From MVYY01 sp012517575 (GTDB lineage: Bacteria > Bacteroidota > Bacteroidia > Bacteroidales > Paludibacteraceae), in the NCBI GenBank assembly GCA_031629035.1, contig JAVLUG010000013.1:30534-94533 (forward strand): a stretch of DNA of 64,000 nt. The letters run 5' to 3'. The stretch's first letter is position 1. Each line of letters starts with the position of its first letter. Positions 1-9,200 of the stretch are shown piece after piece. The notes under the pieces were generated by a model that worked only from the letters and a program-made list of their open reading frames with translations, searched no databases and had not been told where the DNA came from. Position numbers and translations under genes: made by a program.

Positions 1-2141
1 TTATATACGCACAAATGTTGATATTCTTGACCCGGATTCAGAACCGTTGAAGGAAAGTTCGCATGATTTGGGCTGTCGGGGAAATGTTGGGTTTCCATGG
101 CAAATGAAGTACGGTATGTATAAACTTCGCCGTATTTCCCCTTTTCCGTGCCGTTTAGAAAATTACCTCCATAAAATTGCAAACCGGGTTGGTCGGTAAC
201 AACACGCATTTGAATGCCGTTAGAAGGTTCATAAACGACTACGGCATCTGTCAGTTTATCTCCATTTTTGTTCAAAACCCAATTGTGGTCGTATCCTTTT
301 CCTTTGATTAAATCGGGAAAGTTATCATTTACTCTTTCTCCTATGGGCGTTGGTTTTGTGAAATCCATCGGGGTTCCCTTCACAGGTGCAATAATTCCAG
401 TTGGTATCAAACCATTATCGGTCGGTGTATAATTGGACGCATTTATTTCCAGCATATGCGAATTGATTGATTTAGCAATTCCACTCGAATAACCATGCAG
501 GTTAAAGAAAGTGTGATTTGTTAGATTGACAACGGTTGGTTTGTCGGTTGTAGCAGAGTATTCAATTTTCAATTCGTTATCGTTTGTCAAAGTATAAATT
601 ACCGTTACCATCAAATTGCCCGGATAACCTTCTTCTCCATCTCGAGAAAAATATTTCAGTTCCAATACGTCTTCGTTGTTAGTATTTTTAAAAGGTCTGG
701 CATCCCACACCACCGTATGAAAACCTTTGGGACCTCCGTGCAAATGATTTTCTCCATCGTTGATCGGGAGTTGATAAGTCTTTCCGTTCAATTCAAATCT
801 TCCTTTGGCAATTCTGTTACCATATCTTCCTATCAGTGCTCCAAAATATACTTCTGTAGATTGTTGGAATCCTTTCAGCGAGGAATATCCGGTTACTACA
901 TCGGCAAAATCATAATTTCTATCGGGCACCCAAAGGGAGACTACTCTTCCGCCATAATTGGTAATTTGAGCCGTCATTCCCTGACGATTTTTCAATGTGA
1001 AAAGCGATACTTGTTTGCCATCTATTTTTTCATTAAAGTTCTCCGGTTTCATTAGTTGGACATTGGAAATTTTTCCCGTCATTTTTTTAATAAATTCAAC
1101 TTCCTTCGGATCAAAAGGTGTTTTATCCTGCCGATAAATATCGTGGAACCATACGGTTGGTTCTTTTTCGTTGGGGCGAGGATCGCTCCACGCAAAAATC
1201 GTATTGGTTTTTCCTGAAACAAATCCCCAATTGATAGCTCCGACGTTGTTGCGTTTGAGCAACGGCATGATATTCTCAAAATGGCTGTTGTTCCGTCGTG
1301 CCATATATTCAGTGCAAATCATGGGTCGCCCCTGCATCCTAAGGAAATTAATCCACAATTCGTGATTTTTTTCGTCGGAATAATTGTGATAAGTTACAAT
1401 ATCCGAATTTGCCAGCTGAAATTCATTCAGTTCGGGGCAACCAAAATACCAAATTCCGGCCGAAAGTGGTTGGGAAGGATTGGATTGACGTGCCCATTTA
1501 AATGCATTTTTCAGCAGCGGAAGTGAATTTATATTATGACGACTGTTGCCGGGTTCGTTGTACAAATCCCACATCAGAATACGCGAATCGTTTTTGAAAG
1601 AGGAAACAATATCTTTTACGTATTTTTCAAGAACTGGGAAAAGTGAAGCAGTATCGGCTCGTAAGCTGCAGGCAGGATCTTGTACCCAACCTGAATTGTG
1701 AATACCGGGTTTTGGCGCCGGTTGTTTTCCTTTAACTGTTTCTTCGTTCCAGCAATCGTCGAAAAATACGAACATGGGACGAATGTGGTGCTTGTCGCAA
1801 ATGGAAAGAAAGTTGTCCATCCTTTTTTTCAAACCTGCCGGATCGTCTTTCCAAACTTCGCTGCTCAAGAAAACTCGCATGGTATTGAAACCCAATTCTT
1901 CAGCCCAACCCAATTCTTTATCAATCGTTGCGGCATCATACGTATCTTTTGCCCACATTTCAACCTGATTAATGGCTGAAGCTGGGATATAATCGCATCC
2001 GCTCAACCACGGCTGTGAAGCATACCATGCATTGGCTTTTTCTTTTGTCCAAACGGACTGTTTAGCAGGTAATGTTTTTGCTGCCTGCAATGGAAACAGC
2101 AATACCAACATTAAAAAAATGATATTCAATTTCTTGCTCAT
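1..2141 (-). CDS. Clan GH-A glycoside hydrolase fused to aldose 1-epimerase (3' end beyond the window)
   Basis: I read this frame directly: it is open from the ATG at 2141 to base 1 and ends in an incomplete codon, so the last few residues are outside the window. A signal peptide (about residues 1-20) precedes a TIM-barrel hydrolase of the COG3934/GH5-like type. It has the motif LYNEPG with the likely acid/base Glu196, and ICTEYMAR with the likely nucleophile Glu278. From about residue 365 the chain becomes a galactose mutarotase: NRIAKGRF, NLTNHTFFNL, GYDHNWVLN, and a C-terminal PGQEYQHLCVY holding the usual catalytic Glu. The family knowledge is that mutarotases interconvert alpha and beta anomers of free aldoses. 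The inference is that one periplasmic protein releases a sugar and equilibrates its anomers. It is the last visible gene of the enzyme group starting at 6157. The substrate is unknown. Confidence 0.85.
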   Translation of the reverse strand, partial: MSKKLNIIFLMLVLLFPLQAAKTLPAKQSVWTKEKANAWYASQPWLSGCDYIPASAINQVEMWAKDTYDAATIDKELGWAEELGFNTMRVFLSSEVWKDDPAGLKKRMDNFLSICDKHHIRPMFVFFDDCWNEETVKGKQPAPKPGIHNSGWVQDPACSLRADTASLFPVLEKYVKDIVSSFKNDSRILMWDLYNEPGNSRHNINSLPLLKNAFKWARQSNPSQPLSAGIWYFGCPELNEFQLANSDIVTYHNYSDEKNHELWINFLRMQGRPMICTEYMARRNNSHFENIMPLLKRNNVGAINWGFVSGKTNTIFAWSDPRPNEKEPTVWFHDIYRQDKTPFDPKEVEFIKKMTGKISNVQLMKPENFNEKIDGKQVSLFTLKNRQGMTAQITNYGGRVVSLWVPDRNYDFADVVTGYSSLKGFQQSTEVYFGALIGRYGNRIAKGRFELNGKTYQLPINDGENHLHGGPKGFHTVVWDARPFKNTNNEDVLELKYFSRDGEEGYPGNLMVTVIYTLTNDNELKIEYSATTDKPTVVNLTNHTFFNLHGYSSGIAKSINSHMLEINASNYTPTDNGLIPTGIIAPVKGTPMDFTKPTPIGERVNDNFPDLIKGKGYDHNWVLNKNGDKLTDAVVVYEPSNGIQMRVVTDQPGLQFYGGNFLNGTEKGKYGEVYTYRTSFAMETQHFPDSPNHANFPSTVLNPGQEYQHLCVY

Positions 2142-2189
2142 AACTTTTTTGTTTTATCAAATCAATATTAAAACTTTTTTATTGTAGAT

Positions 2190-3194
2190 TTATTTCTTGA
2201 AATACGGCTTATCAGCTTCTAACGAAGGACAATTATCGGTAACGTAAGGCCAGTCGTTCATCCATTGAATTTTATCCAGCATCAACACTCTTCCTTGAGG
2301 ATTATCCACCCAAACGGCATGATAAAATATCCAATCCTGCCCTTTGTCGTCCGAAACAATTTCCGAATTATGCCCGGTTCCGACAAATTTACTATTTTTC
2401 TGAATCAAAATTTCGTGGTGATTTTCCATCATGGATTGTCCGGATTTATCCAAATAAGGTCCAAATAAATTATCAGAACGACCAACCACAGTTGTATAAG
2501 TGCTGTTTAATCCTTCACAACAAGTACCGGTTGAAGCGAAAAGATAATAAAATCCATTACGTTTATGAATATAAGTTCCTTCGTAGGCAGTTCCAGCGAT
2601 CTGAACTTTCTGAGCGCCAGGCTTTAGAGACAATCCGTCATCGGAAAGTTCAATGCCGAAAATTCCACGAAAGCTTCCCCAAAAAAGATATTTTTTGCCG
2701 TTCTCTTCAAAATAACACGCATCGATGGAATTTTGTACTCCGATTTCATCACTACGGAAGAGTTTGCCATGATCGGTAAATGGACCTTCAGGACGATCAG
2801 CAGTAGCTACGCCAATTCCACAACCCCATTCGCCACCCCAAACCGACATAGCATAATAAAGTACATATTTTCCATTGATATAGTTGATATCTGGTGCCCA
2901 AATACCACCACCCGAAACAAATGTCGGTCGGGTTTGGTCGGTAAAAGCGGTTCCTAAAAAATTCCAGTTTACCAAATCGGAGGAACGAAAAATAGGAACA
3001 TTACGGATATCTTCCGTTGCGTAAAGATAAAAATTACCATCTGCAGCTTTCAACACCGTTGGATCAGGTAAACTGCGAGGAATTACAGGGTTTTTGTACG
3101 TATTTTCATTCCCATTTTCGTGAATAATTACTTCACTTCCTTTGCAGGAAATAAAAAGCAATGTAAAGAATATTATTCCGAGCGTACGTTTCAT
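2190..3194 (-). CDS. GH43 family lipoprotein, probable arabinan-active enzyme
   Basis: The N-terminus is a lipoprotein signal ending in LLFISCKG, so the mature protein is probably attached to a membrane. The rest is a five-bladed beta-propeller of GH43. The usual three acidic residues are visible: the base Asp44 in LPDPTV, an Asp in SIDACYF, and the acid Glu in YEGTYIH. GGIWAPDINYINGKY and GTGHNSEIV are also typical. GH43 enzymes hydrolyse arabinofuranosyl or xylosyl linkages with inversion. The layout resembles arabinanase and arabinofuranosidase subfamilies, but the exact subfamily cannot be fixed by eye. It lies 9 bases after the sialidase-fold gene and 48 bases before the GH-epimerase fusion, so the three are probably cotranscribed. 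Confidence 0.88.
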   Translation of the reverse strand: MKRTLGIIFFTLLFISCKGSEVIIHENGNENTYKNPVIPRSLPDPTVLKAADGNFYLYATEDIRNVPIFRSSDLVNWNFLGTAFTDQTRPTFVSGGGIWAPDINYINGKYVLYYAMSVWGGEWGCGIGVATADRPEGPFTDHGKLFRSDEIGVQNSIDACYFEENGKKYLFWGSFRGIFGIELSDDGLSLKPGAQKVQIAGTAYEGTYIHKRNGFYYLFASTGTCCEGLNSTYTTVVGRSDNLFGPYLDKSGQSMMENHHEILIQKNSKFVGTGHNSEIVSDDKGQDWIFYHAVWVDNPQGRVLMLDKIQWMNDWPYVTDNCPSLEADKPYFKK

Positions 3195-3203
3195 TTTTTT
3201 TAA

Positions 3204-4367
3204 TTATTTTCGATTATCTACAATTTTCCCTTTAATCATCCAAACGCCGATTTTATCTGATTTGAAATTGGTAGATGAAACAGCCGCAATTTTGCCATTT
3301 CCCAAATCACAAAGGGAATTCCATTTAGCCTCCTTGCTTAAAGGTACAGCGAAAGGTTGCGACGGTGAAATGAAATCGGACGGTTTATCACTGACAACAA
3401 CTTCCATTGTGGATAATTCCCAGTTGGAAGTTCGATTATTGGTTGTTTGATACGACAGTACATAATATCCATCTTCGGTACTAATTAAATATGGAGCACC
3501 GGCATAAACAGAAGAAGGAAGAGGCTCTTTTAAAGCCGAATAGCGATTGGGAGATTCTGCTAAAACAGGTTCCTTCCAATTATCAGCAATGGCATTCTTT
3601 ACAATAAAAGGTTTGAACTGATCAAATCCATTGTCTTCTATTGCAACAAAGATTTCTTTTCCGTCAGTAGTCGCAACCGGCATGCCATCGCGGAAACCCT
3701 TTCGGAAGCTCACAGTCTTTTTATCGGTAGACCAACTTGTGCCATTATCGTCGGATTCGAGCATGGAAATTTCCTGTTCGTTGCTTTGCTGATAAGGAAA
3801 TTCATTGGCAAAATAAAGTTGAATTCTGTCATCCGGCAAAAGAAGAAAAGAAGGTTCCCAGCATCCGTCAATAAATCGCGGAGCTGCTTGATATACAATT
3901 TGTTTTTCGCTCCAGGTATTGCCATTATCTCGACTTCTTTTTATGGCAATGGAAAAAGGATAAACTTCATCTTTATTAGGACGGAAATTACAGGCAAACA
4001 ATATGTCGTTATTTGCAAGCTGAATAAATTCCGGATTGGCAATATTGATTTTTGCGGAAAGTCCATTGGTTGCGTTCGTATAATTGAAACTTCCAAAAAC
4101 CAGCACTGAATCGCTCCATGTTTTTCCTTCGTCGAAACTATGCTTTACAAGCACATCTCCTTTTCTGTTTTCGTACGCAGCCAGCAACGAACCGTTGTTC
4201 AATCTTTTCACACGCGGATAGCCACCTTCGGCAGCAATACATACCAGTGATTTTTCATCCCATTGAATGGAAAGTGAAGGTGATTTTGCAGCTATTTCAT
4301 TGTTTTTCTGACACGAAAAACAAAGCAAAATAGAAATACAAATGGCTAATTCTTTAAAATATTGCAT
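3204..4367 (-). CDS. Sialidase-fold lipoprotein resembling GH93 exo-alpha-1,5-arabinanase
   Basis: A lipoprotein signal (LLCFSCQKN) leads into a six-bladed propeller with Asp-box repeats: SFDEGKTW, SRDNGNTW and SDDNGTSW. General sialidase features such as an early Arg triad are not obvious. Instead CWEPSFLLLPDDRIQLYFANE and FRDGMPVA resemble GH93 exo-arabinanases, which use a sialidase fold to release arabinobiose. Two GH43 proteins nearby fit that reading. The start overlaps the end of the GH2 gene by 22 bases, which suggests translational coupling. The alternative is a general BNR-repeat hydrolase of other specificity. Fold assignment is firm; the GH93 assignment is an inference. Confidence 0.68.
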   Translation of the reverse strand: MQYFKELAICISILLCFSCQKNNEIAAKSPSLSIQWDEKSLVCIAAEGGYPRVKRLNNGSLLAAYENRKGDVLVKHSFDEGKTWSDSVLVFGSFNYTNATNGLSAKINIANPEFIQLANNDILFACNFRPNKDEVYPFSIAIKRSRDNGNTWSEKQIVYQAAPRFIDGCWEPSFLLLPDDRIQLYFANEFPYQQSNEQEISMLESDDNGTSWSTDKKTVSFRKGFRDGMPVATTDGKEIFVAIEDNGFDQFKPFIVKNAIADNWKEPVLAESPNRYSALKEPLPSSVYAGAPYLISTEDGYYVLSYQTTNNRTSNWELSTMEVVVSDKPSDFISPSQPFAVPLSKEAKWNSLCDLGNGKIAAVSSTNFKSDKIGVWMIKGKIVDNRK

Positions 4368-6157
4368 ATTTTCTGATTTATCTGTTTTACTCTCGATTCA
4401 TCCATTTTTATAACTTCTCGATCGTAAGTCATCAAACCGTTTACTTCAACTTCTACATCTGTTGTCTGTGTATAAACGGCTGCGGAGAAACCATGCTGAA
4501 TCAAATTCATCAATTGTTCGGCATATTTCACATATTCATCCGTAACTTCTTTGGCACTGTTAAATTGAACGTATCCCCAATTGCGATCAGGTTCCCACAA
4601 ATGTCCCTTTACAGCCCAGCCAATTCCGCCAAATTCTCCTAAAACTGTTGCACGTTGCCCATCATATAAATACAGCGCAGGTTGTGGATAGTTGTGCAAA
4701 TCCAATATATCACCCACAGGATAATGATTGCCTCCACTTGCAGGATTGACTAAACGGGAAGGATCGTAAAGTTTTGTCCATTCTGCAATTTCTTTCGTTT
4801 TAAATTGACCCCATGCTTCATTAAAAGGAACCCAAACACCCACACAAGGATAAGAATACAGAAAATCGATAATCTCTTTCCATTCCTTACGATAGTTTGC
4901 TTCAGATTCAGGTGAACGAAGAAATTCAACGCCGTTAAAATATTGACGGGGTTGCCACTGTGGCCCATGATCACCACTTGGCATATCCTGCCAAACTATC
5001 ATCCCCAAACGGTCACAATGCATATACCAGCGTGCCGGTTCAACTTTGACATGCTTACGAATCATGTTAAAACCGAAATCTTTGGTCTTCTGAACATCAA
5101 ATTTTAAAGCTTCATCAGTTGGAGCAGTGTACAAACCATCGGGCCACCAACCCTGATCCAGCGGACCAAATTGAAACAAATTCTTGTTGTTCAACTGTAA
5201 ACGAACAATTCCATTTTCATCTCGCTTAATGGAATATTTTCGCATGGCAGCATAACTTTTAACTTTGTCGATTTGTTTTGTTCCATCCCAAAGCGTGATT
5301 TCCAAATTGTACAAAAAAGGACTATCGGGCGACCACAGTTTTACATCATCGGGCATAACAACTTCTAAGGGAAGATGATTGATGGACTTAGCTGTAGCCA
5401 CAATTCTTGAACCATCCAAAACTTTCACTTCAATCCTTTCCGAAGCAGAAAAATCGTTTGTCGCAACTTCAATATTCAAAATATTTTTATCAATGTTTGG
5501 GATTGTTTTCACCTGCGTAATAAATTTTTCTGAAACAGGTTCGAGCCAAACTGTTTGCCAAATGCCGGTTACTGAAGTGTACCAAATGCCTTCGGGTTTA
5601 TTCACTTGTTTCCCGCGTGGCTGATAACTGTCATTGGTTGGATCCCAAACTTTCACCATCAACTTATTTGAACCGTTTTTTAGTGCGGAAGTAATTTCAA
5701 AGGAAAAAGGCGTGTATCCTCCACTATGCTGACCAACCTTAACATCATTTACCCAAACATCTGTTTTCCAGTCCACAGCGCCAAAATGTAGAATTATCCG
5801 ATTATTTTTCCATTTTGAAGGTATTGTAAATTCTCGTTCATACCATAATTCATTTGCTTTTCCTACATTCTTCTGAACACCAGACAAACTCGATTCGATT
5901 GCAAATGGAACCAGAATTTTTCCATAAAAAGTTGAAGGTGCTTGTTTGCCTACAGGAAGAATAGCATAATTCCATAAACCATTGAGATTCAACCACTCAG
6001 TCCGTTCCATCAAAGGTCTGGGATATTCGGGCAATACATTATTAACATCAATTTGAGACGCCCAGCGGGTTTTGATTTTTTCTCCAGCGGGTTGCCATTG
6101 GGCAAAAGCAATAACACTAAATAGTGAACTTAACAGTAATAAATTTATTCTGAACAT
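4346..6157 (-). CDS. GH2 family glycoside hydrolase
   Basis: A cleavable signal peptide (LLLSSLFSVIAFAQ) is followed by the three GH2 modules: a jelly-roll sugar-binding domain (about 35-210, including GAVDWKTDVWVNDVKVG), an immunoglobulin-like domain (about 215-300), and a TIM barrel (about 310-600). The acid/base Glu lies in WVPFNEAWGQ and the nucleophile Glu in VLGEFGG. At 603 residues it is a short GH2 without extra C-terminal domains. GH2 activities include beta-galactosidase, beta-mannosidase, beta-glucuronidase and arabinosidases, and the sequence does not decide among them. It heads the distal enzyme group and has its own good promoter immediately after the regulator gene. Confidence 0.88.
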   Translation of the reverse strand: MFRINLLLLSSLFSVIAFAQWQPAGEKIKTRWASQIDVNNVLPEYPRPLMERTEWLNLNGLWNYAILPVGKQAPSTFYGKILVPFAIESSLSGVQKNVGKANELWYEREFTIPSKWKNNRIILHFGAVDWKTDVWVNDVKVGQHSGGYTPFSFEITSALKNGSNKLMVKVWDPTNDSYQPRGKQVNKPEGIWYTSVTGIWQTVWLEPVSEKFITQVKTIPNIDKNILNIEVATNDFSASERIEVKVLDGSRIVATAKSINHLPLEVVMPDDVKLWSPDSPFLYNLEITLWDGTKQIDKVKSYAAMRKYSIKRDENGIVRLQLNNKNLFQFGPLDQGWWPDGLYTAPTDEALKFDVQKTKDFGFNMIRKHVKVEPARWYMHCDRLGMIVWQDMPSGDHGPQWQPRQYFNGVEFLRSPESEANYRKEWKEIIDFLYSYPCVGVWVPFNEAWGQFKTKEIAEWTKLYDPSRLVNPASGGNHYPVGDILDLHNYPQPALYLYDGQRATVLGEFGGIGWAVKGHLWEPDRNWGYVQFNSAKEVTDEYVKYAEQLMNLIQHGFSAAVYTQTTDVEVEVNGLMTYDREVIKMDESRVKQINQKICNILKN

Positions 6158-6187
6158 TGGCTAAATTTTTTAAAATTCTTTGTCAAG

Positions 6188-6216
6188 CAAACTTAGCTTA
6201 AAATTCAATAATCAAA
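6188..6216 (-). promoter_or_regulatory. Promoter of the GH2 enzyme group
   Basis: On the minus strand TAAGTTTG (6195-6188) matches the Bacteroidota -7 element TAnnTTTG exactly. A TTTG (6216-6213) lies 17 nt upstream, slightly closer than the usual 19. Transcription would begin about 25 nt before the GH2 start at 6157. Confidence 0.55.
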
Positions 6217-6265
6217 AGAAAAAAATGAATCGAAAAATAAAAATATCATCTCAAAATAACAGAAT

Positions 6266-9200
6266 TTACGAAAAATCTTTCGGCAAAACGCCAAATTGCT
6301 GTTGAAAGCATTTGGCAAAATAGGAAGGTGAGTTAAATCCAACCATGTAACATATTTCCGTTATCCTGTGATCGCCTTCCTTTAAAAGCTGAGCTGCTTT
6401 TTTGAGCCTTGCCACACGTAGATATTCGTTGGGCGTCAAATCAAGAATACCTTTTATTTTTCGGTAAAAACTGGCGCGGCTCATAAAGAAATGATCCGCC
6501 AAATCTTCAATGTTGAAATCAGGATTCGATATGTTTTCCTGAATAATATCATCCAATTTCTGTAAAAATTCTTCATCCGACTTGTTCATTTCAACATGAT
6601 TGATTCCTTTGAACGGATTCTTTAAAAAAGCTTCACGGAATTTTTCCCTGTTTTGCAACAAACTGGCAATTTGAGCCTGTAAAACATCCACCGAAAAAGG
6701 TTTTTCGATATATGCATCGGCTCCAACTTCAAATCCTTGCACTTTGGATTGAACATTAACTTTTGCCGTTAAAAGAATTACAGGAATATGACTGTATTCG
6801 ATATGCGATTTAATAAAAGCCGTCAGCTCAAAACCATCCATTTCGGGCATCATCACATCACTTACAACAAGATCGATATTTTTATTTTTCAATACATCCA
6901 AAGCTTCTTTACCATCTGAAGCCGAAAGAATGCTGTAGTCTCTTTTCAAACATTTTGTCAGAAAATCCATCATGCCTTTATCATCCTCTACCAAAAGAAT
7001 CGACGGTCGCTTTAACGATTTTTCGCTTTTTTCCACTGTTTTCATATTCAAAGTTTCCTGCCTGTCGGGTTCTTCGTCAAGCAATTCGTTGTTTGTTAAG
7101 GGATTAAATGGTAATTTTACCCGAAACACATTCATCCCATTTTCAACTGAATAAGTGATTTCACCTTTCAACAATTCGGTTAACGACTTAGTCAGTGCCA
7201 GACCAATTCCTGTTCCGGTAACGATTTTATCTTTTTCCTTATTTAACCGCGTAAAAGGTTTAAATATCTCATCTTTAAAACGATCTGGAATTACGGCACC
7301 GTCATTTTCTGTTTTGAAACAGAGTTTTTCGGAATGATTATCCGACAAAATTTCAAGAGAAATGTTCACCAAACTGTCGCAATATTTCAAGGCATTGTTA
7401 ATCAGATTACTGCAGATTTTTGTAAAAGCTTCCGCATCAATTTTTGTAACAATTTCCTTTTCAGGCAGGTTTAAGTTAAAGGAAATATTTTTCTGTTTTG
7501 CCAACGGTGTGAAACGATCAAAAGTTTCTTTCATCAACTCGGACAAATTGGTGCGTTTTTCTTTCAATTTATATAGTTCGGCTTCTGTTTTTCTGAAATC
7601 CAACAATTGATTGGTCAAATCCAAAAGCCGGTCGGTATTTTTACTCATTACTTTCAGATTGTCTTTCACATCGGTTGCAACAGTTTCATCATTTCTTAAA
7701 ATCTGATCGAGCGGAGCTTTAATTAAAGACAACGGTGTCCTGATTTCATGAGCTACATTGGTGAAAAAATCGATTTTCGATTCATAAAGTTCTTTTTCTT
7801 TTTCCTGTTCAAAATCGCGCATTTTTTGGGAATGTATTCTTTTGGTTCTCTGATGAAAATAATTGATCATTTCAAAAATTCCGGCAATAATAATCAGAAA
7901 GTAAAGCAGATAAGCCCACCAAGTTTTCCAAAAAGGAGGTTTAACGACAATATCCAATGTCTTTGTAGCCTTTTTTACACTTCCCGAAGAATTTGTATCG
8001 AAAGAGATAATCAGCCGATATTTTCCGGGATTCAAATTGGAATATACAACCGACTGAGAGCCGTTGGCCGGAATCCATTGTTTGTCGAATCCTTCCAGTT
8101 TGTACACTACATTTTTTGGACGCAACCCGGAATAATTCAAAATGGCATATTTAATCGTAAAAGAATTTTTGTTGTAGGGAAGTTGAATTTTTTGAGCATA
8201 CGAAATGCTTTCTTTCAAAGGAGAACCGGCATCAGAAACATTCGCCGGAGAATTATTCAAATAAAAATCAGTCAAAACGATAGGAGGCAAAATGTTGTTT
8301 TCCTTGAAATAAGCCGGATTAAACCGGACAAAACCATCAATGGAGCCAAAGTAAAGCGTTCCATCCGCAGCTTTATAACTTGATTTGTAATTGAATTGAT
8401 TGGTTTTCAGTCCGTCATTTACAGTGAAATTTTCCATTACGCCTGTTTCGGGAACATATTTAACCAAACCCGAATTGGTGGAAAGCCACAAGTTGCCTGA
8501 ATTGTCTTCCTTTATCTGATAAACGACGTCATTTGGTAAACCGTTGGTGCTATTGACAGTTACGAAAGATTGAGTTTTTTTGTCGTACCTGCAAAAACCT
8601 CCACCTTCAGTGGTTATCCAGATTCTTCTTTTGCTGTCTTCGAACACCGAAGTGGTTTTATTGTAGGGGAGACTACCGGAATTGGAAGAATGAATGAAAT
8701 TTTTCCACGTACGGGTTTTTGGATTGAACAGAAACAAACCTTTTACAAAAGTGGCAATCCAAATATTCCCATCCGTATCTTCAAAAATATCCTGAACAAA
8801 AGCTCCTTCCAATTCCTTTATTCTTGTAAAGGAATCGCTTTCGTAATTGTACGTATTCAATCCCGATAAAGTTCCGATCCAAAGCGTATTTTCCCTGTCC
8901 TTGCAGATTGAAAAAACGCTGTTTTCCGACAAAGAATTGGGCTGGCTGGTTTTGTAGAAAGTTTTGAGCGATTTTGTTTTCAAATCATAGCGATTCAAAC
9001 CTTTGGAAAAAGTTCCGATCCAAAGTGTGTTTTCGTCTCTGAAAAGTGCATGGATATTATGGTACAAGGAGTTTAGTTTACTGTCGACGGTAAGAAATTG
9101 TGAGGTTTTGGGGTCAAATAAATTCAATCCGTTGTCTTCCGTTCCGATCCACAATTTTCCGTCCGTATTTTCGCAAAATTCCCGAACTCTTCTTCCTTTA

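Noticed and set aside
3204..4367. True sialidase assignment for the Asp-box protein
   Set aside because: Asp boxes are present, but the surrounding segments fit GH93 better and no sialic acid genes lie nearby.
7748..8383. Plus-strand frame of 211 codons inside the hybrid regulator
   Set aside because: It is antisense to a clear kinase and propeller sequence. Its composition (Arg, Ile, Phe-rich) is typical of a shadow frame.
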